Virus record (IMG/VR): IMGVR_UViG_3300046005_002782
Location: 1 to 46,163 of that record
Length of the DNA stretch: 46,163 bases
Reading direction: 5' to 3' (one strand)
DNA from: a virus
Positions 15,911-23,799 of this stretch are shown here, piece after piece. How positions within the stretch are numbered: position 1 is the stretch's first letter; each line of letters begins with the position of its first letter. The notes beneath the pieces are model-generated. The model saw only the letters and a program-made list of their open reading frames with translations, ran no database searches and was not told the DNA's origin. A program made the position numbers and the translations under genes.

Positions 15911-16394
15911 GGGCTTCCAACACCCTCTGCAGGATCGCGGCCTCGATGATCACCGGTGTTCCGGTTTGTTTTTCCACCCCCAAGGCCACCTCGGCCGCCA
16001 TCAGCGCCGCCACTCTGTTGGGCCAGGTGACCCAAGTATCGCGCTCCTGCCGCGCGAGGCGAAACACCAACGCTTCGGCGCGCGCGCGATCAACCAGCGT
16101 TCCCTTCTTCTTCTGGATGCCAAGCTGCTTGTCCTGCGCCTGGTAAACCGTCAGCGCCGTGCGGGCCTTCAGATAGGACGAGCTGTCCGCTGGGCCGCTG
16201 AACCCGCTATCGCCACCCGTGCTGCGGCGCTGCTGATCCGGATCGGTCATCTCGCCCCTCCGCACATCCGAGGCTGCCGCGTTGATCGACCCATCGGCAA
16301 AGACCACCAGCCGCCCGGTCTTGCGGGCCTTCTGGATTGCCCCGCGCGACAGGCCGGAATGGGCGGAATACTCCCGCTCGGACATGCCTTCCAT
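15858..16394 (-). CDS. Terminase small subunit (gpNu1-like)
   Basis: A 178-residue protein with an N-terminal winged-HTH segment, MSEREYSAHSGLSRGAIQKARKTGRLV, as in lambda Nu1-type DNA recognition subunits. This is followed by a long helix rich in charged residues, AQDKQLGIQKKKGTLVDRARAEALVFRLARQERD, that contacts the large subunit. Starts at ATG 16394 or ATG 16385 are both open; neither has a well-spaced Shine-Dalgarno. It is the first gene of the leftward packaging operon and is divergent from the gene at 16512. Confidence 0.82.
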   Translation of the reverse strand: MEGMSEREYSAHSGLSRGAIQKARKTGRLVVFADGSINAAASDVRRGEMTDPDQQRRSTGGDSGFSGPADSSSYLKARTALTVYQAQDKQLGIQKKKGTLVDRARAEALVFRLARQERDTWVTWPNRVAALMAAEVALGVEKQTGTPVIIEAAILQRVLEAHVRQHLDALADLRVSLG

Positions 16395-16414
16395 GCTGTT
16401 GCTCGCTGTGCCTA

Positions 16415-16482
16415 AAGTAATGAAATTACTTGTTATTCAGTTGATTACACTTCGGACAAGAGTGATTCTGGTTGCACCAGAA
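16415..16482. promoter_or_regulatory. Divergent control region with two palindromes
   Basis: The 117-bp gap between the small terminase gene (leftward) and the gene at 16512 (rightward) is AT-rich. It contains two perfect 7-bp-arm palindromes: AAGTAAT-GAA-ATTACTT at 16415-16431 and TTCTGGT-TGC-ACCAGAA at 16466-16482. They differ in sequence, so they would bind different proteins, for example a late activator and a repressor. No convincing -10/-35 pair can be assigned by eye. Confidence 0.45.
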
Positions 16483-16511
16483 CGAAGCAACTCAGCCCCG
16501 GAGACCACGCC

Positions 16512-16775
16512 ATGACCACCCGCCGCGCCACCGACAATGGTGAGACCGTTTTCGCCACCGGTTCGAGGAACCGGTCGAACGCCCTCGACGCCTTCATGAC
16601 CGCGAAGTTCCAGATCGACGCGATGCTGGAACGCCTGAAGGGGCTAAGCGACGACCATTTCGAGACCCACCCCGACGAGATCAATTGGGGCCACGTTGGC
16701 AACTTGAACCATTACGCCAGCCTCCTGCGCCAGATCACCGACAGCGCCTTCAAGGAGCGCGAACATGCCGATTGA
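16512..16775 (+). CDS. Small phage protein of unknown function
   Basis: An 87-residue protein, MTTRRATDNGETVFATGSRN, with a helical middle (DAFMTAKFQIDAMLERLKGLSDDHFE) and INWGHVGNLNHYASLLRQITDSAF near the end. GGAG lies about 9 nt before the ATG. First of three closely spaced rightward genes; its last 11 nt overlap the next start. Homologues of this type are familiar as hypothetical proteins in Rhodobacterales prophages and plasmids, usually next to a DUF3489 gene. No function can be assigned. Confidence 0.7.
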   Translation: MTTRRATDNGETVFATGSRNRSNALDAFMTAKFQIDAMLERLKGLSDDHFETHPDEINWGHVGNLNHYASLLRQITDSAFKEREHAD

Positions 16776-16989
16776 TCCCGCCCCGCGCCATTAGATCGAA
16801 CAGGATGCCATCACCGCCGCATGGGAGGCCGAGCGCCTCGCCGCCTGTGACGATTCAATCGCCCTGTTGCGCGAGATCTCCGATCTGGAACGCGATGACG
16901 ATGGTGACGTGATCTTTGGGGCCAACGAGAACGGCAACAACGAGCTGTTGTCGCGCATCACCACCTTCCTTGACACCCACGACCTATAG
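16765..16989 (+). pseudogene. Small gene interrupted by an in-frame amber codon
   Basis: AAGGAG at 16753-16757 and ATG 16765 start a frame MPIDPAPRH that meets TAG at 16792-16794 (codon 10). It then continues open for 64 more codons, IEQDAITAAWEAERLAACDD and so on, to TAG 16987-16989. The downstream part is clearly coding-like (helical, acidic), fits the spacing between its neighbours and has no alternative start near the break. Either a single point mutation has inactivated it, the amber is suppressed, or there is a sequencing error. Unknown function; part of the three-gene cluster 16512-17568. Confidence 0.6.
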
Positions 16990-16998
16990 GGGAACGCC

Positions 16999-17568
16999 AT
17001 GACGAAACTGACCGATACTCAGACCAATATCCTCACCGCCGGGGCCCAGCGCCCCGACAACATCGCCCTGCCGCTACCCAAGGGGCTGACCGGTGCAGCG
17101 GCGAAGATGGCCGTCACCAAGATGATCGAACACGGCTGGCTGCAGGAGGTCGACGCCAACCTGCGTCGGAATGAACCACTCTGGCGCGAAACCGGGGATG
17201 GCCATGGCACCACGCTGGTGGTCACCGATGCCGGGCTGCTGGCCATCGGGATTGAACCGGTGGTGGTGAAAACCGTAGTTGCGATCCGCGAACATGCGGC
17301 CAAAGCCGCGACCCTGAAGCCGCCGATCCAGCGCACCGGGACCAAGCAGGCACAGATCATCGCCATGCTTCAGCGCCACGAGGGCGCTACCGTCGCCGAG
17401 ATGGTTACGGCCACGGGGTGGTTGGCTCACACTGTCAGGGGCTCGATCTCGGGTGCGCTGAAGAAGAAGCTTGGCCTCCCCATCGCCACTGAGAAGGTCG
17501 AGGGCAGGGGGACGGTGCATCGCATCTTCAATGACGCCTCCAACTCAGGGGGAGCGGACCGCGTTTGA
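16999..17568 (+). CDS. DUF3489-domain protein
   Basis: A 189-residue protein. Residues about 1-85 hold a winged-helix-like segment (LTDTQTNILTAGAQRPDNIALPLP, KMIEHGWLQEV, LVVTDAGLLAIGIEP). Residues about 112-180 are the DUF3489 domain, GTKQAQIIAMLQRHEGATVA and EMVTATGWLAHTVRGSISGA followed by LKKKLGL, which itself resembles an HTH for DNA binding. AGGGGAA precedes the ATG. It is convergent with the PIN gene, 15 bp away. Likely a DNA-binding regulator, but no target is known to me. Confidence 0.78.
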   Translation: MTKLTDTQTNILTAGAQRPDNIALPLPKGLTGAAAKMAVTKMIEHGWLQEVDANLRRNEPLWRETGDGHGTTLVVTDAGLLAIGIEPVVVKTVVAIREHAAKAATLKPPIQRTGTKQAQIIAMLQRHEGATVAEMVTATGWLAHTVRGSISGALKKKLGLPIATEKVEGRGTVHRIFNDASNSGGADRV

Positions 17569-17583
17569 GTTGGTCTGGCTGAC

Positions 17584-18294
17584 CTATGCGCACAGACCTG
17601 CCCAAGGGCGAACGTGCCGCCACCACTCTAGAGGTGTAAGAACCCTGATCGGCAACAGCTTCAATTGGTCGCGTTTCTTGATGATTGTCCGCCGGTCTCT
17701 GGTGCAGAAGACATCGCATTCGAGGCCGATGGCATTGCCAATAAGCTCCCGATCCGCCTTGTCGGGCAAACGGTATGTGAATGGAGCATCGATCATGCGC
17801 CGCCCGACAACTGAGGCATATGCATTCGCTTCGTCTTCAGGCGAGATCAGTTCTATTGCGAAATCTCGCAACCGCTCGCGATGTTCCGGATCAGGCGTCC
17901 TGTCGATTTCATCCAGTGTCTTACGGGATGCCATGACCGCCCAGTTTGCCCGTCTGCCAACATAGAAGATGTGCATTAACGCTTCCAGGTCTTCGGCAAG
18001 CATCGCGTCTTCAAGGTTCGGCAGCGGCTGCCGTTCGAAGATTTGCTCTGGATAGTTGACCAGAAGGTTCACCACATTCGTGTCTAGAAAAATCCGTCCG
18101 GGGACCGCCTCATACGGGTAAGCCCTGCAGTCCGCACTATGGTCGGCGTCATTGCGATACAGGACCCAGCGCTGCCTGTTTTCATCCCATTGCTCAATTC
18201 CCAAATGCCCACCTTCTCGACTTTCAGTTGATATCAGGGAGAATAGCCGTGGTTTTCGGTTGATCCTAGACCCCCCACTGCTCGGCCAAGTCAC
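17584..18294 (-). CDS. PIN-domain nuclease-like protein
   Basis: A 236-residue frame starting with GTG 18294, one base from the methyltransferase stop at 18296; a later start is possible because the first 60 residues are weakly conserved-looking. The PIN fold is indicated by GRIFLDTNVVNLLVN (D71 as first metal ligand), a central DEIDRTPDPEHRERLRDFA, and LIGNAIGLECDVFCTRDRRT (second acidic cluster). PIN proteins are metal-dependent RNases, often toxins, but no VapB-like partner is adjacent. It is the last gene of the methyltransferase operon. Its function there is unknown. Confidence 0.7.
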   Translation of the reverse strand: MTWPSSGGSRINRKPRLFSLISTESREGGHLGIEQWDENRQRWVLYRNDADHSADCRAYPYEAVPGRIFLDTNVVNLLVNYPEQIFERQPLPNLEDAMLAEDLEALMHIFYVGRRANWAVMASRKTLDEIDRTPDPEHRERLRDFAIELISPEDEANAYASVVGRRMIDAPFTYRLPDKADRELIGNAIGLECDVFCTRDRRTIIKKRDQLKLLPIRVLTPLEWWRHVRPWAGLCA

Positions 18295-18295
18295 G

Positions 18296-19603
18296 TTATC
18301 CTATAGCCAAGCTCGCCTCTCGCCCTGTCGCAATCTCCCACCGCCGCACGGCCACGTCGCAATACACTGGGTCCAGTTCCATCGCGAAACACCGTCGCCC
18401 AGCGCGTTCGGCAGCGAGGATCTGCGTGCCGGAGCCGCAGAACGGTTCATAGATCAGATCGCCCGCATCCGAAAACGCCGTCAGCGCCGCCTCGACCAGC
18501 GCCACCGGAAACACCGCTGGGTGCGATCCGGCAGCGCCCAACCCGCCCTTGTGGCGCATGATGCGAAAGACGCTGTCGGGAATGCGATGGCTTTGGATTG
18601 CGTTGCCCGTTCCGGTCTTGGCGTGGACGGAGCCGTCCGCCCCGCGCAGCCCGCCGCCGCCGAGGACCTCGCCCGCATGCTTGGACGGCACAGTCTTGTG
18701 CGGTTTGCGTGGCGCGCGGTTGAAGTGGAAAATGAACTCGTGCGACGGGGCCAGACGGCCGTTCCAGTCGCCCGGCAAACCGGGACCCTGATCCCAAACA
18801 TACCAGCCAAACCGTCGCCAGCCAGAGGCGCGCATCCATTCGACCCATCCTTCCCAATAGGGCTGCCATTCGCTGTCGCGATGCACGAGGCCGAGGTTGA
18901 CCAGGACCTGCGCATCCGCAGTGACCGGCACTGCGGTGAAGACGCCTTGCATCAGCGCGTCCCAATCGCCGACCTTTTCCTTGGCCGCGCCATAGTCGCG
19001 CTGCTGGGCGTAGGGCGGCGAGGTGAACATCAGCGTCGCCTGTTCGCCCTGCATCAGCCTGGCGACGGCGGCCGGATCGGTGGCGTCGCCGCAGCATAGC
19101 CGGTGCTTGCCCAGCGCCCAGATGTCGCCCGGCTTGGTGATGGGTTCGGCGGGCGGGGCGGGGATGACATCGGCCGCATCGTCGGAAATCGCCGGGCGGT
19201 CCTCGGCGTCGGCCAGTAGTGCGTCCAGCTCATTTTCAGGGATCCCGAGCAGCCCGAGGTCAAAACCGTCGGCCAGCAGCGCCTGCAATTCCAGCGACAA
19301 CTGGGCCTCGTCCCATCCAGCGTTCTCGCCGATCTTGTTGTCTGCGATCACCAGCGCGCGGCGCTGTGCCTCGGTCAGATGACCCAGCACGATCACCGGC
19401 GCTTCTGTCATACCCAGTCGCTGCGCAGCCATCAGCCGACCGTGCCCTGCGATGATCACATCGTCGGCGCCTATCAGAATCGGGTTGACGAAGCCAAACT
19501 CTGCCATCGAGGCTGCGATTTGTGCGACTTGCTGGTCAGAGTGTGTTCGGGCGTTTCGCGCGTAAGGAACGAGGCGCGCGGTCGGCATCATCTGGATTTT
19601 CAT
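18296..19603 (-). CDS. ParB-domain DNA methyltransferase, SPPY type
   Basis: A 435-residue protein with an N-terminal ParB/Srx-like domain (about 5-95: YARNARTHSDQQVAQIAASM, VIIAGHGRLMAAQRLG) and a C-terminal amino-methyltransferase. The catalytic motif is TSPPY, and the SAM motif FCGSGTQILAAE comes after it, so it is a beta-class enzyme; S-PPY fits N4-cytosine or N6-adenine transfer. The start is ATG 19603, which shares one base with the preceding stop. It is a diverged paralogue of the methyltransferase two genes upstream. Phage methylases of this type protect DNA from host restriction. Confidence 0.85.
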   Translation of the reverse strand: MKIQMMPTARLVPYARNARTHSDQQVAQIAASMAEFGFVNPILIGADDVIIAGHGRLMAAQRLGMTEAPVIVLGHLTEAQRRALVIADNKIGENAGWDEAQLSLELQALLADGFDLGLLGIPENELDALLADAEDRPAISDDAADVIPAPPAEPITKPGDIWALGKHRLCCGDATDPAAVARLMQGEQATLMFTSPPYAQQRDYGAAKEKVGDWDALMQGVFTAVPVTADAQVLVNLGLVHRDSEWQPYWEGWVEWMRASGWRRFGWYVWDQGPGLPGDWNGRLAPSHEFIFHFNRAPRKPHKTVPSKHAGEVLGGGGLRGADGSVHAKTGTGNAIQSHRIPDSVFRIMRHKGGLGAAGSHPAVFPVALVEAALTAFSDAGDLIYEPFCGSGTQILAAERAGRRCFAMELDPVYCDVAVRRWEIATGREASLAIG

Positions 19604-19803
19604 CACAGCCGAAACCCCACTTCCAGCACACCCATTTCGATCAATCGGTTGATCGTCGGCAAAAAGTGATCGTTCGCGCCGGGCTTCATCATCTCTTCGA
19701 AAGTGCGCTTGATCGCTGCGTCATCCCACGGCGGCAACACAAATTGAGGTTTCTGTTCAAGCGGCGCGGCGCGCACAACTTGAGTCTCTTTGTCCAGCGT
19801 CAT
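19603..19803 (-). CDS. 66-residue protein between two methyltransferases
   Basis: MTLDKETQVVRAAPLEQKPQ opens a short acidic-basic protein whose second half is helical (DAAIKRTFEEMMKPGANDHF and LPTINRLIEMGVLEVG). Its ATG at 19803 overlaps the TGA of the upstream methyltransferase (ATGA), and its TGA overlaps the ATG of the next one. This embedding in both neighbours makes it a real gene. No family recognised; it could be a specificity or stability partner of either methyltransferase. Confidence 0.65.
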   Translation of the reverse strand: MTLDKETQVVRAAPLEQKPQFVLPPWDDAAIKRTFEEMMKPGANDHFLPTINRLIEMGVLEVGFRL

Positions 19804-21065
19804 GCTACAATGTTCGTCCTTTCTGCGTGTATCTCGGCGAAGGAACGACCATCGCCACCGAGAATGGCATCCTTTCCGCTCAAGTTCTGCCAACGCTCGA
19901 TGGCCACATCGACGTAAGCCGGGTTCAACTCGACCCCGAAGCAAACGCGTCCGGTGGTTTCTGCGGCGATCAGCGTGGTGCCGGACCCCATGAAGGGTTC
20001 GAACACCGCCTGACCGGGGCTGGAATTGTTCAGGATCGGGCGGCGCATGCATTCGACCGGCTTCTGCGTGCCATGCACGGTTGCCGCATCCTGATCCTTG
20101 CCTGAGATCTTCCAGAGCGTGGTTTGCTTCCGGTCGCCTGCCCAGTGGCCCTTGCCGGTCTTTTTCACGGCATACCAGCAGGGTTCGTGCTGCCAGTGAT
20201 AATCGCCGCGGCTGAGAACCAGACGGTCCTTGGCCCAGATGATCTGTGACCGGACAGCAAATCCCGCCGCCACCAGGCTCTCGGCCACGGTCGAGGCGTG
20301 CAGCGCGCCATGCCAGACATAGGCGACGTCCCCCGGGAACAGCGCCCACGCTTCGCGCCAGTCGGCTCGGTCGTCATTCAGCACCTTGCCAGTGCGTTTG
20401 GTTTTGGCGGCACCGGCCTGGTTGCGCCACGACGGGTCATACTCCACGCCATAGGGCGGATCGGTCACCATCAGCAGCGGGCGAACATCACCCAGCAGCC
20501 GCCCAACCACATCTGCTGATGTGCTGTCGCCGCAGATCAGCCGGTGCGATCCCAGCTGCCAGAGGTCGCCCGCGACCGAGACCGGCGTGACCGGCGGTTC
20601 GGGAATGTCATCCTCGCCCTCGACCGCGCCACCCTCGACCTGATCCGGGTCGCGCAGGAGGGCATCCAAGTCTTCGTCGGCGATCCCCAGCAGCGACAGG
20701 TCGAAATCCTCGGCCAATAGCCCCGCGATTTCGTCGCGCAGAATGGCCTCGTCCCACTCGCCCAATTCGGTCAGCTTGTTGTCGGCGATCCGGTAGGCAC
20801 GGCGCTCGGCCTCATCGAGGTGGCTGAGCCGGATCACCGGCACGTCCTTTAGCCCCAACATCGCCGCCGCCAACACCCGGCCATGCCCGGCGATCAGTTC
20901 GCCATCGTCGGCCACCATGCACGGAACGGTCCAGCCGAACTTCGCCATGCTGGCGGCAATCTTCGCCACCTGGTCGGTGCCATGGATCTTGGCATTGCGG
21001 GCATAGGGGCGCAGCCGGTCGAGAGGCCAAGTCTCGATCTTGCTCGGTGCAAAGACCAGGTCCAT
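19800..21065 (-). CDS. ParB-domain DNA adenine methyltransferase, DPPY type
   Basis: A 421-residue protein with an N-terminal ParB-like domain (LDRLRPYARNAKIHGTDQVA, ELIAGHGRVLAAAMLGL) and a C-terminal beta-class methyltransferase: VTDPPYGVEYDPSW is the catalytic motif IV and FEPFMGSGTTLIAAE the SAM-binding motif, with a HGTQKPVE element before it. DPPY points to N6-adenine methylation. The start ATG 21065 has only a weak TGAGAA upstream. It leads a four-gene leftward operon (21065-17584). Confidence 0.88.
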   Translation of the reverse strand: MDLVFAPSKIETWPLDRLRPYARNAKIHGTDQVAKIAASMAKFGWTVPCMVADDGELIAGHGRVLAAAMLGLKDVPVIRLSHLDEAERRAYRIADNKLTELGEWDEAILRDEIAGLLAEDFDLSLLGIADEDLDALLRDPDQVEGGAVEGEDDIPEPPVTPVSVAGDLWQLGSHRLICGDSTSADVVGRLLGDVRPLLMVTDPPYGVEYDPSWRNQAGAAKTKRTGKVLNDDRADWREAWALFPGDVAYVWHGALHASTVAESLVAAGFAVRSQIIWAKDRLVLSRGDYHWQHEPCWYAVKKTGKGHWAGDRKQTTLWKISGKDQDAATVHGTQKPVECMRRPILNNSSPGQAVFEPFMGSGTTLIAAETTGRVCFGVELNPAYVDVAIERWQNLSGKDAILGGDGRSFAEIHAERTNIVA

Positions 21066-21410
21066 GTGCGGTTCTCATCTGGGGCAGGGCGGACATGCCG
21101 ATGCGCGCCGGGCGATGCCAGCGACACGATCAGGATCCGCGATGTGGGGAAAACGAAAGCGCCCGAGAGGGGTTCCTCCGGGCGCAATTCTTCGATGATC
21201 AAGGGGTAGGTCAAGGGGGGCAGCTTTGTCAAATGAAAAAATGAAGCGGAATCAATGAGATTCGATGTGCGGGTCAGAAACCTGCATCGTCGATATTTCG
21301 CGCCAAATGAGCATCCCATGAAAATACTGGCCCGGAGGCCGCCAGACATGTGATCAAGGGCACTGTTTTCATCCCAAGGAGGATTCGCCATGCGACCCGA
21401 TCGAAAAGGG
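21066..21410. other. Non-coding stretch upstream of the methyltransferase operon
   Basis: No frame on either strand in 21066-21410 has convincing coding character. The segment contains the terminator hairpin at 21159-21185 and presumably the promoter of the methyltransferase operon. I see no other structured element. Confidence 0.5.
21159..21185 (-). terminator. Rho-independent terminator ending the restriction operon
   Basis: GCGCCCG (21159-21165) pairs with CGGGCGC (21179-21185). The stem continues with GAGG/CCTC around a GGTT loop, 11 base pairs with one bulged A. Read leftward, the hairpin is followed by TTTCGTTTTCCCC. It lies downstream of the helicase gene (stop 21701) and upstream of the methyltransferase start (21065), so it would separate the two leftward operons. 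Confidence 0.6.
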
Positions 21411-21569
21411 TGGCTTCCGCGGCTGGATTCCGGCCAAGGTGGCTTCCGAAAAGTGGATTCCCTGGATTTCGCAAAAGAATCCAGCACGCCGAAGTCGTGA
21501 TTTTGCAAGCAATTGATATCACGAGATTAAAAATCACGACTTTCGCGCGCTGGATTCCAAGTGGATTCC
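21411..21569. repeat. Cluster of TGGATTCC repeats around a 13-bp inverted repeat
   Basis: The octamer TGG(A/C)TTCC occurs at 21411, 21424, 21440, 21454, 21551 and 21562, with a near copy at 21464 and an inverted GAATCCA at 21478. Between the two groups lies a perfect inverted repeat, AAGTCGTGATTTT (21492-21504) and AAAATCACGACTT (21530-21542), with a 25-nt AT-rich loop that contains GATATC. There is no coding frame here. It resembles a protein-binding array (iterons, partition-like or operator sites), but no cognate protein can be named. Confidence 0.5.
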
Positions 21570-21700
21570 CCGGTGAAACTGCCTGTCGCTAGCGAAATGC
21601 CGCGCTGCGCCCCCCCGCATACAAACTGGGCAGGGGAGGAACCATGCCAAGGGGGCTCAGCTCTTTCCGCGCTGTAGCGCTACCTGGCCAATAGGTCTGA

Positions 21701-23791
21701 TCACGACCCTTTCAGGAAATCGTCGACGAACTCAGACACCGGCGTGATGCCCGTTACCAAAAGATGGTCGCGTGCCCGGGTGCATGCGACATATAACAAG
21801 TGCCGTTCTGTGTTGTAGACCTCTTCGAGGTCAGCATCATCAGCCACCGATTCAATGCGATCCGATTGGGGAATGACATCGTCGTCGCAGGCCATGACGA
21901 CGACGGACCGGAATTCCAGACCCTTGGCGAAATGCATTGTGCTGATGGCGACAGCTCCATTCTCGACTTCGACCTTGTCGTTTAGTTCAACGGCGCGCGC
22001 ACCTGCAGCCTTAACCACAGCACGGGCGCGCTTCAGTTCCGCATCGGACCGCACGAATACGCCCACCTCGCTTGGTGCGCAGCCCTCCTTCAGCCGGTCC
22101 ATAATCCAATTGCCAACGACGCGGCACTCATGGTCGGCATCGGTGCATGCCATGACCATCGGTGGTGGACCGTCGAACATCGACACTGTGCCACGCCGTC
22201 CCTCCGCATTTCCGTCGACGTCTGAGACCGTTGTCGGAAGAAGCCTGTCGGCATGAAGGCGGATTTGATGGGACGTGCGATAGTTGATGCGCAGGGTGAA
22301 GGACCGACCGCGCACGTCCAAGCCCAGCGCCTTCCACGAAAATGGCTGCTGGAAGATCCGCTGCCCGAGGTCGCCTGCAAAGAATAGCCCGTCGCCACGC
22401 CCTACCGCCATTGCGGCGAAAAACCGTGCTTCAGCCACACCTAGATCCTGAGCCTCGTCGATGACCGCGAAATCATAGGGGCGAGCGGATTTTCCCACGA
22501 GGCTATCCGTCAATCGCCCGAACAAGTCCGACCAGGTGACAATGCGCCGTTCCACCAGGCCCGCCCGCACCCGTTCGAAGATGGACCAGAGGGCTTCGCG
22601 CTGCTTGCCGCCGATCCTGGTCTTGCGGCCAAGGCGGGACACGTCCCGATATTCGTCCCACGACCGCAGTTGCCAAGCGTCGACAACATCCTCCCATTCT
22701 CCGACAAGGAAATGGGTTGAGAAGCGGTGACCTTCGACCTCTGATGCCGCCTTGGTGATCAGGGAGCGGATCATCGCGGGAGCGGCGATCTGGGGTTGGC
22801 CGAACCGCTCGGAATAGAGGTCATAGCCAACCGCCGAGATCGCTTTGACGACGATCCGGGCGGCAATCGAAGGCTCGCCTGCCACCAGACTGGCCAATTT
22901 GACCCGAAGGGAATTGGCCAGCGCTCTAGAGAAGGTGGTCAGCAGCACAGTAGAGCCGGAGTTTGCGCGTGCCAGGTGAACTGCACGGTGCAGCGCCACG
23001 ATGGTCTTGCCCGTTCCTGCCGATCCCGACACGCGGGTCGGGCCGGAGAAGGACTTTTCGACCAGTTCGGCCTGAGCGGGATGCAGGAACACCGCCCATT
23101 TGTCCCAAGGGTAATCTAGCGCCTGCTTCAGCTCTTCGGCATTGGTCAGCACCCGGAAACGACGCTGGGCATCGGGATGGGCAAACGGATCGGCTTCGAC
23201 CGGCGCTGGCTCCGGCGGAAGCGGCTTTTCGCCCACGGCCAGTTTCAACAGGGCTTCCTGAGCCTCTTGTGGCAAGTGCTCGATGATGTCGAACAGCGTG
23301 TCCTCGGTGGCCGCGCGAACGTCGTTCACCCATTCCTCGGGCACGCCAAAGGCCATCAGTTCGAATTTGCGCAGGTTGTCGAACAACTTGACGGCTGGTT
23401 TCGCGGCGGGCGCCAGAGCAACCGGTGCTTCCTTGGGCTTGAAGATATCGACCTCTTCAACCCGCTCGCGCACTTCGACCAGTTGCATGGCGCCGGTCGT
23501 CGGGTGGCGTTCGATCTTGCGGCGTTCAGCCCATTTGTAGGCATCGTCATGATGATCGATATAGACCAGCAGGATGCTGGCGGCGGTGCGGTGGACGATG
23601 ATCCGGATGTCAGCATTCACACGCACCGACCAGAAGTTCATGTCCTTTGCACGATCAAGTTTGTGGAAGGATAGGCCGGGCGACGACGGATCCAGTTGTA
23701 GATCGAATGCGGTGGTCTTGGCCGCCTTCTGTTCCTGCGCTGTCAGGCGGCCGAGGCTGTCGGAAAAGGTGTCGGCGATCCGGAATTCCAT
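21701..23791 (-). CDS. RelE-like / UvrD-type helicase fusion
   Basis: A 696-residue protein. Residues 1-90 resemble a RelE/ParE/YafQ toxin fold: FSDSLGRLTAQEQKAAKTTA, FHKLDRAKDMNFWSVRVNAD, and IRIIVHRTAASILLVYIDHH followed by DDAYKWAERR. A linker follows. Then comes a superfamily 1 helicase: LHPAQ Q-motif (about 236-240), GSAGTGKT Walker A (256-263), VIDEAQD Walker B (443-449), NYRTSHQIR, and C-terminal MHFAKGLEFRSVVVMACD and LYVACTRARDHLLV motifs. It should be an ATP-dependent 3'-5' helicase or translocase. It is the last gene of the restriction cassette, 8 bp after the coiled-coil gene. Confidence 0.85.
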   Translation of the reverse strand: MEFRIADTFSDSLGRLTAQEQKAAKTTAFDLQLDPSSPGLSFHKLDRAKDMNFWSVRVNADIRIIVHRTAASILLVYIDHHDDAYKWAERRKIERHPTTGAMQLVEVRERVEEVDIFKPKEAPVALAPAAKPAVKLFDNLRKFELMAFGVPEEWVNDVRAATEDTLFDIIEHLPQEAQEALLKLAVGEKPLPPEPAPVEADPFAHPDAQRRFRVLTNAEELKQALDYPWDKWAVFLHPAQAELVEKSFSGPTRVSGSAGTGKTIVALHRAVHLARANSGSTVLLTTFSRALANSLRVKLASLVAGEPSIAARIVVKAISAVGYDLYSERFGQPQIAAPAMIRSLITKAASEVEGHRFSTHFLVGEWEDVVDAWQLRSWDEYRDVSRLGRKTRIGGKQREALWSIFERVRAGLVERRIVTWSDLFGRLTDSLVGKSARPYDFAVIDEAQDLGVAEARFFAAMAVGRGDGLFFAGDLGQRIFQQPFSWKALGLDVRGRSFTLRINYRTSHQIRLHADRLLPTTVSDVDGNAEGRRGTVSMFDGPPPMVMACTDADHECRVVGNWIMDRLKEGCAPSEVGVFVRSDAELKRARAVVKAAGARAVELNDKVEVENGAVAISTMHFAKGLEFRSVVVMACDDDVIPQSDRIESVADDADLEEVYNTERHLLYVACTRARDHLLVTGITPVSEFVDDFLKGS

Positions 23792-23799
23792 TGGTTGGC

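Noticed and set aside
20894-21508. 204-codon minus-strand frame over the methyltransferase start and the non-coding gap
   Set aside because: Overlaps the well-supported ParB-methyltransferase in another frame and shows no family features; it also crosses the terminator hairpin.
21411-21569. CRISPR array
   Set aside because: Repeats are only 8 bp with irregular 10-16 bp spacing and no spacers or cas genes. No CRISPR array was seen anywhere in the window.
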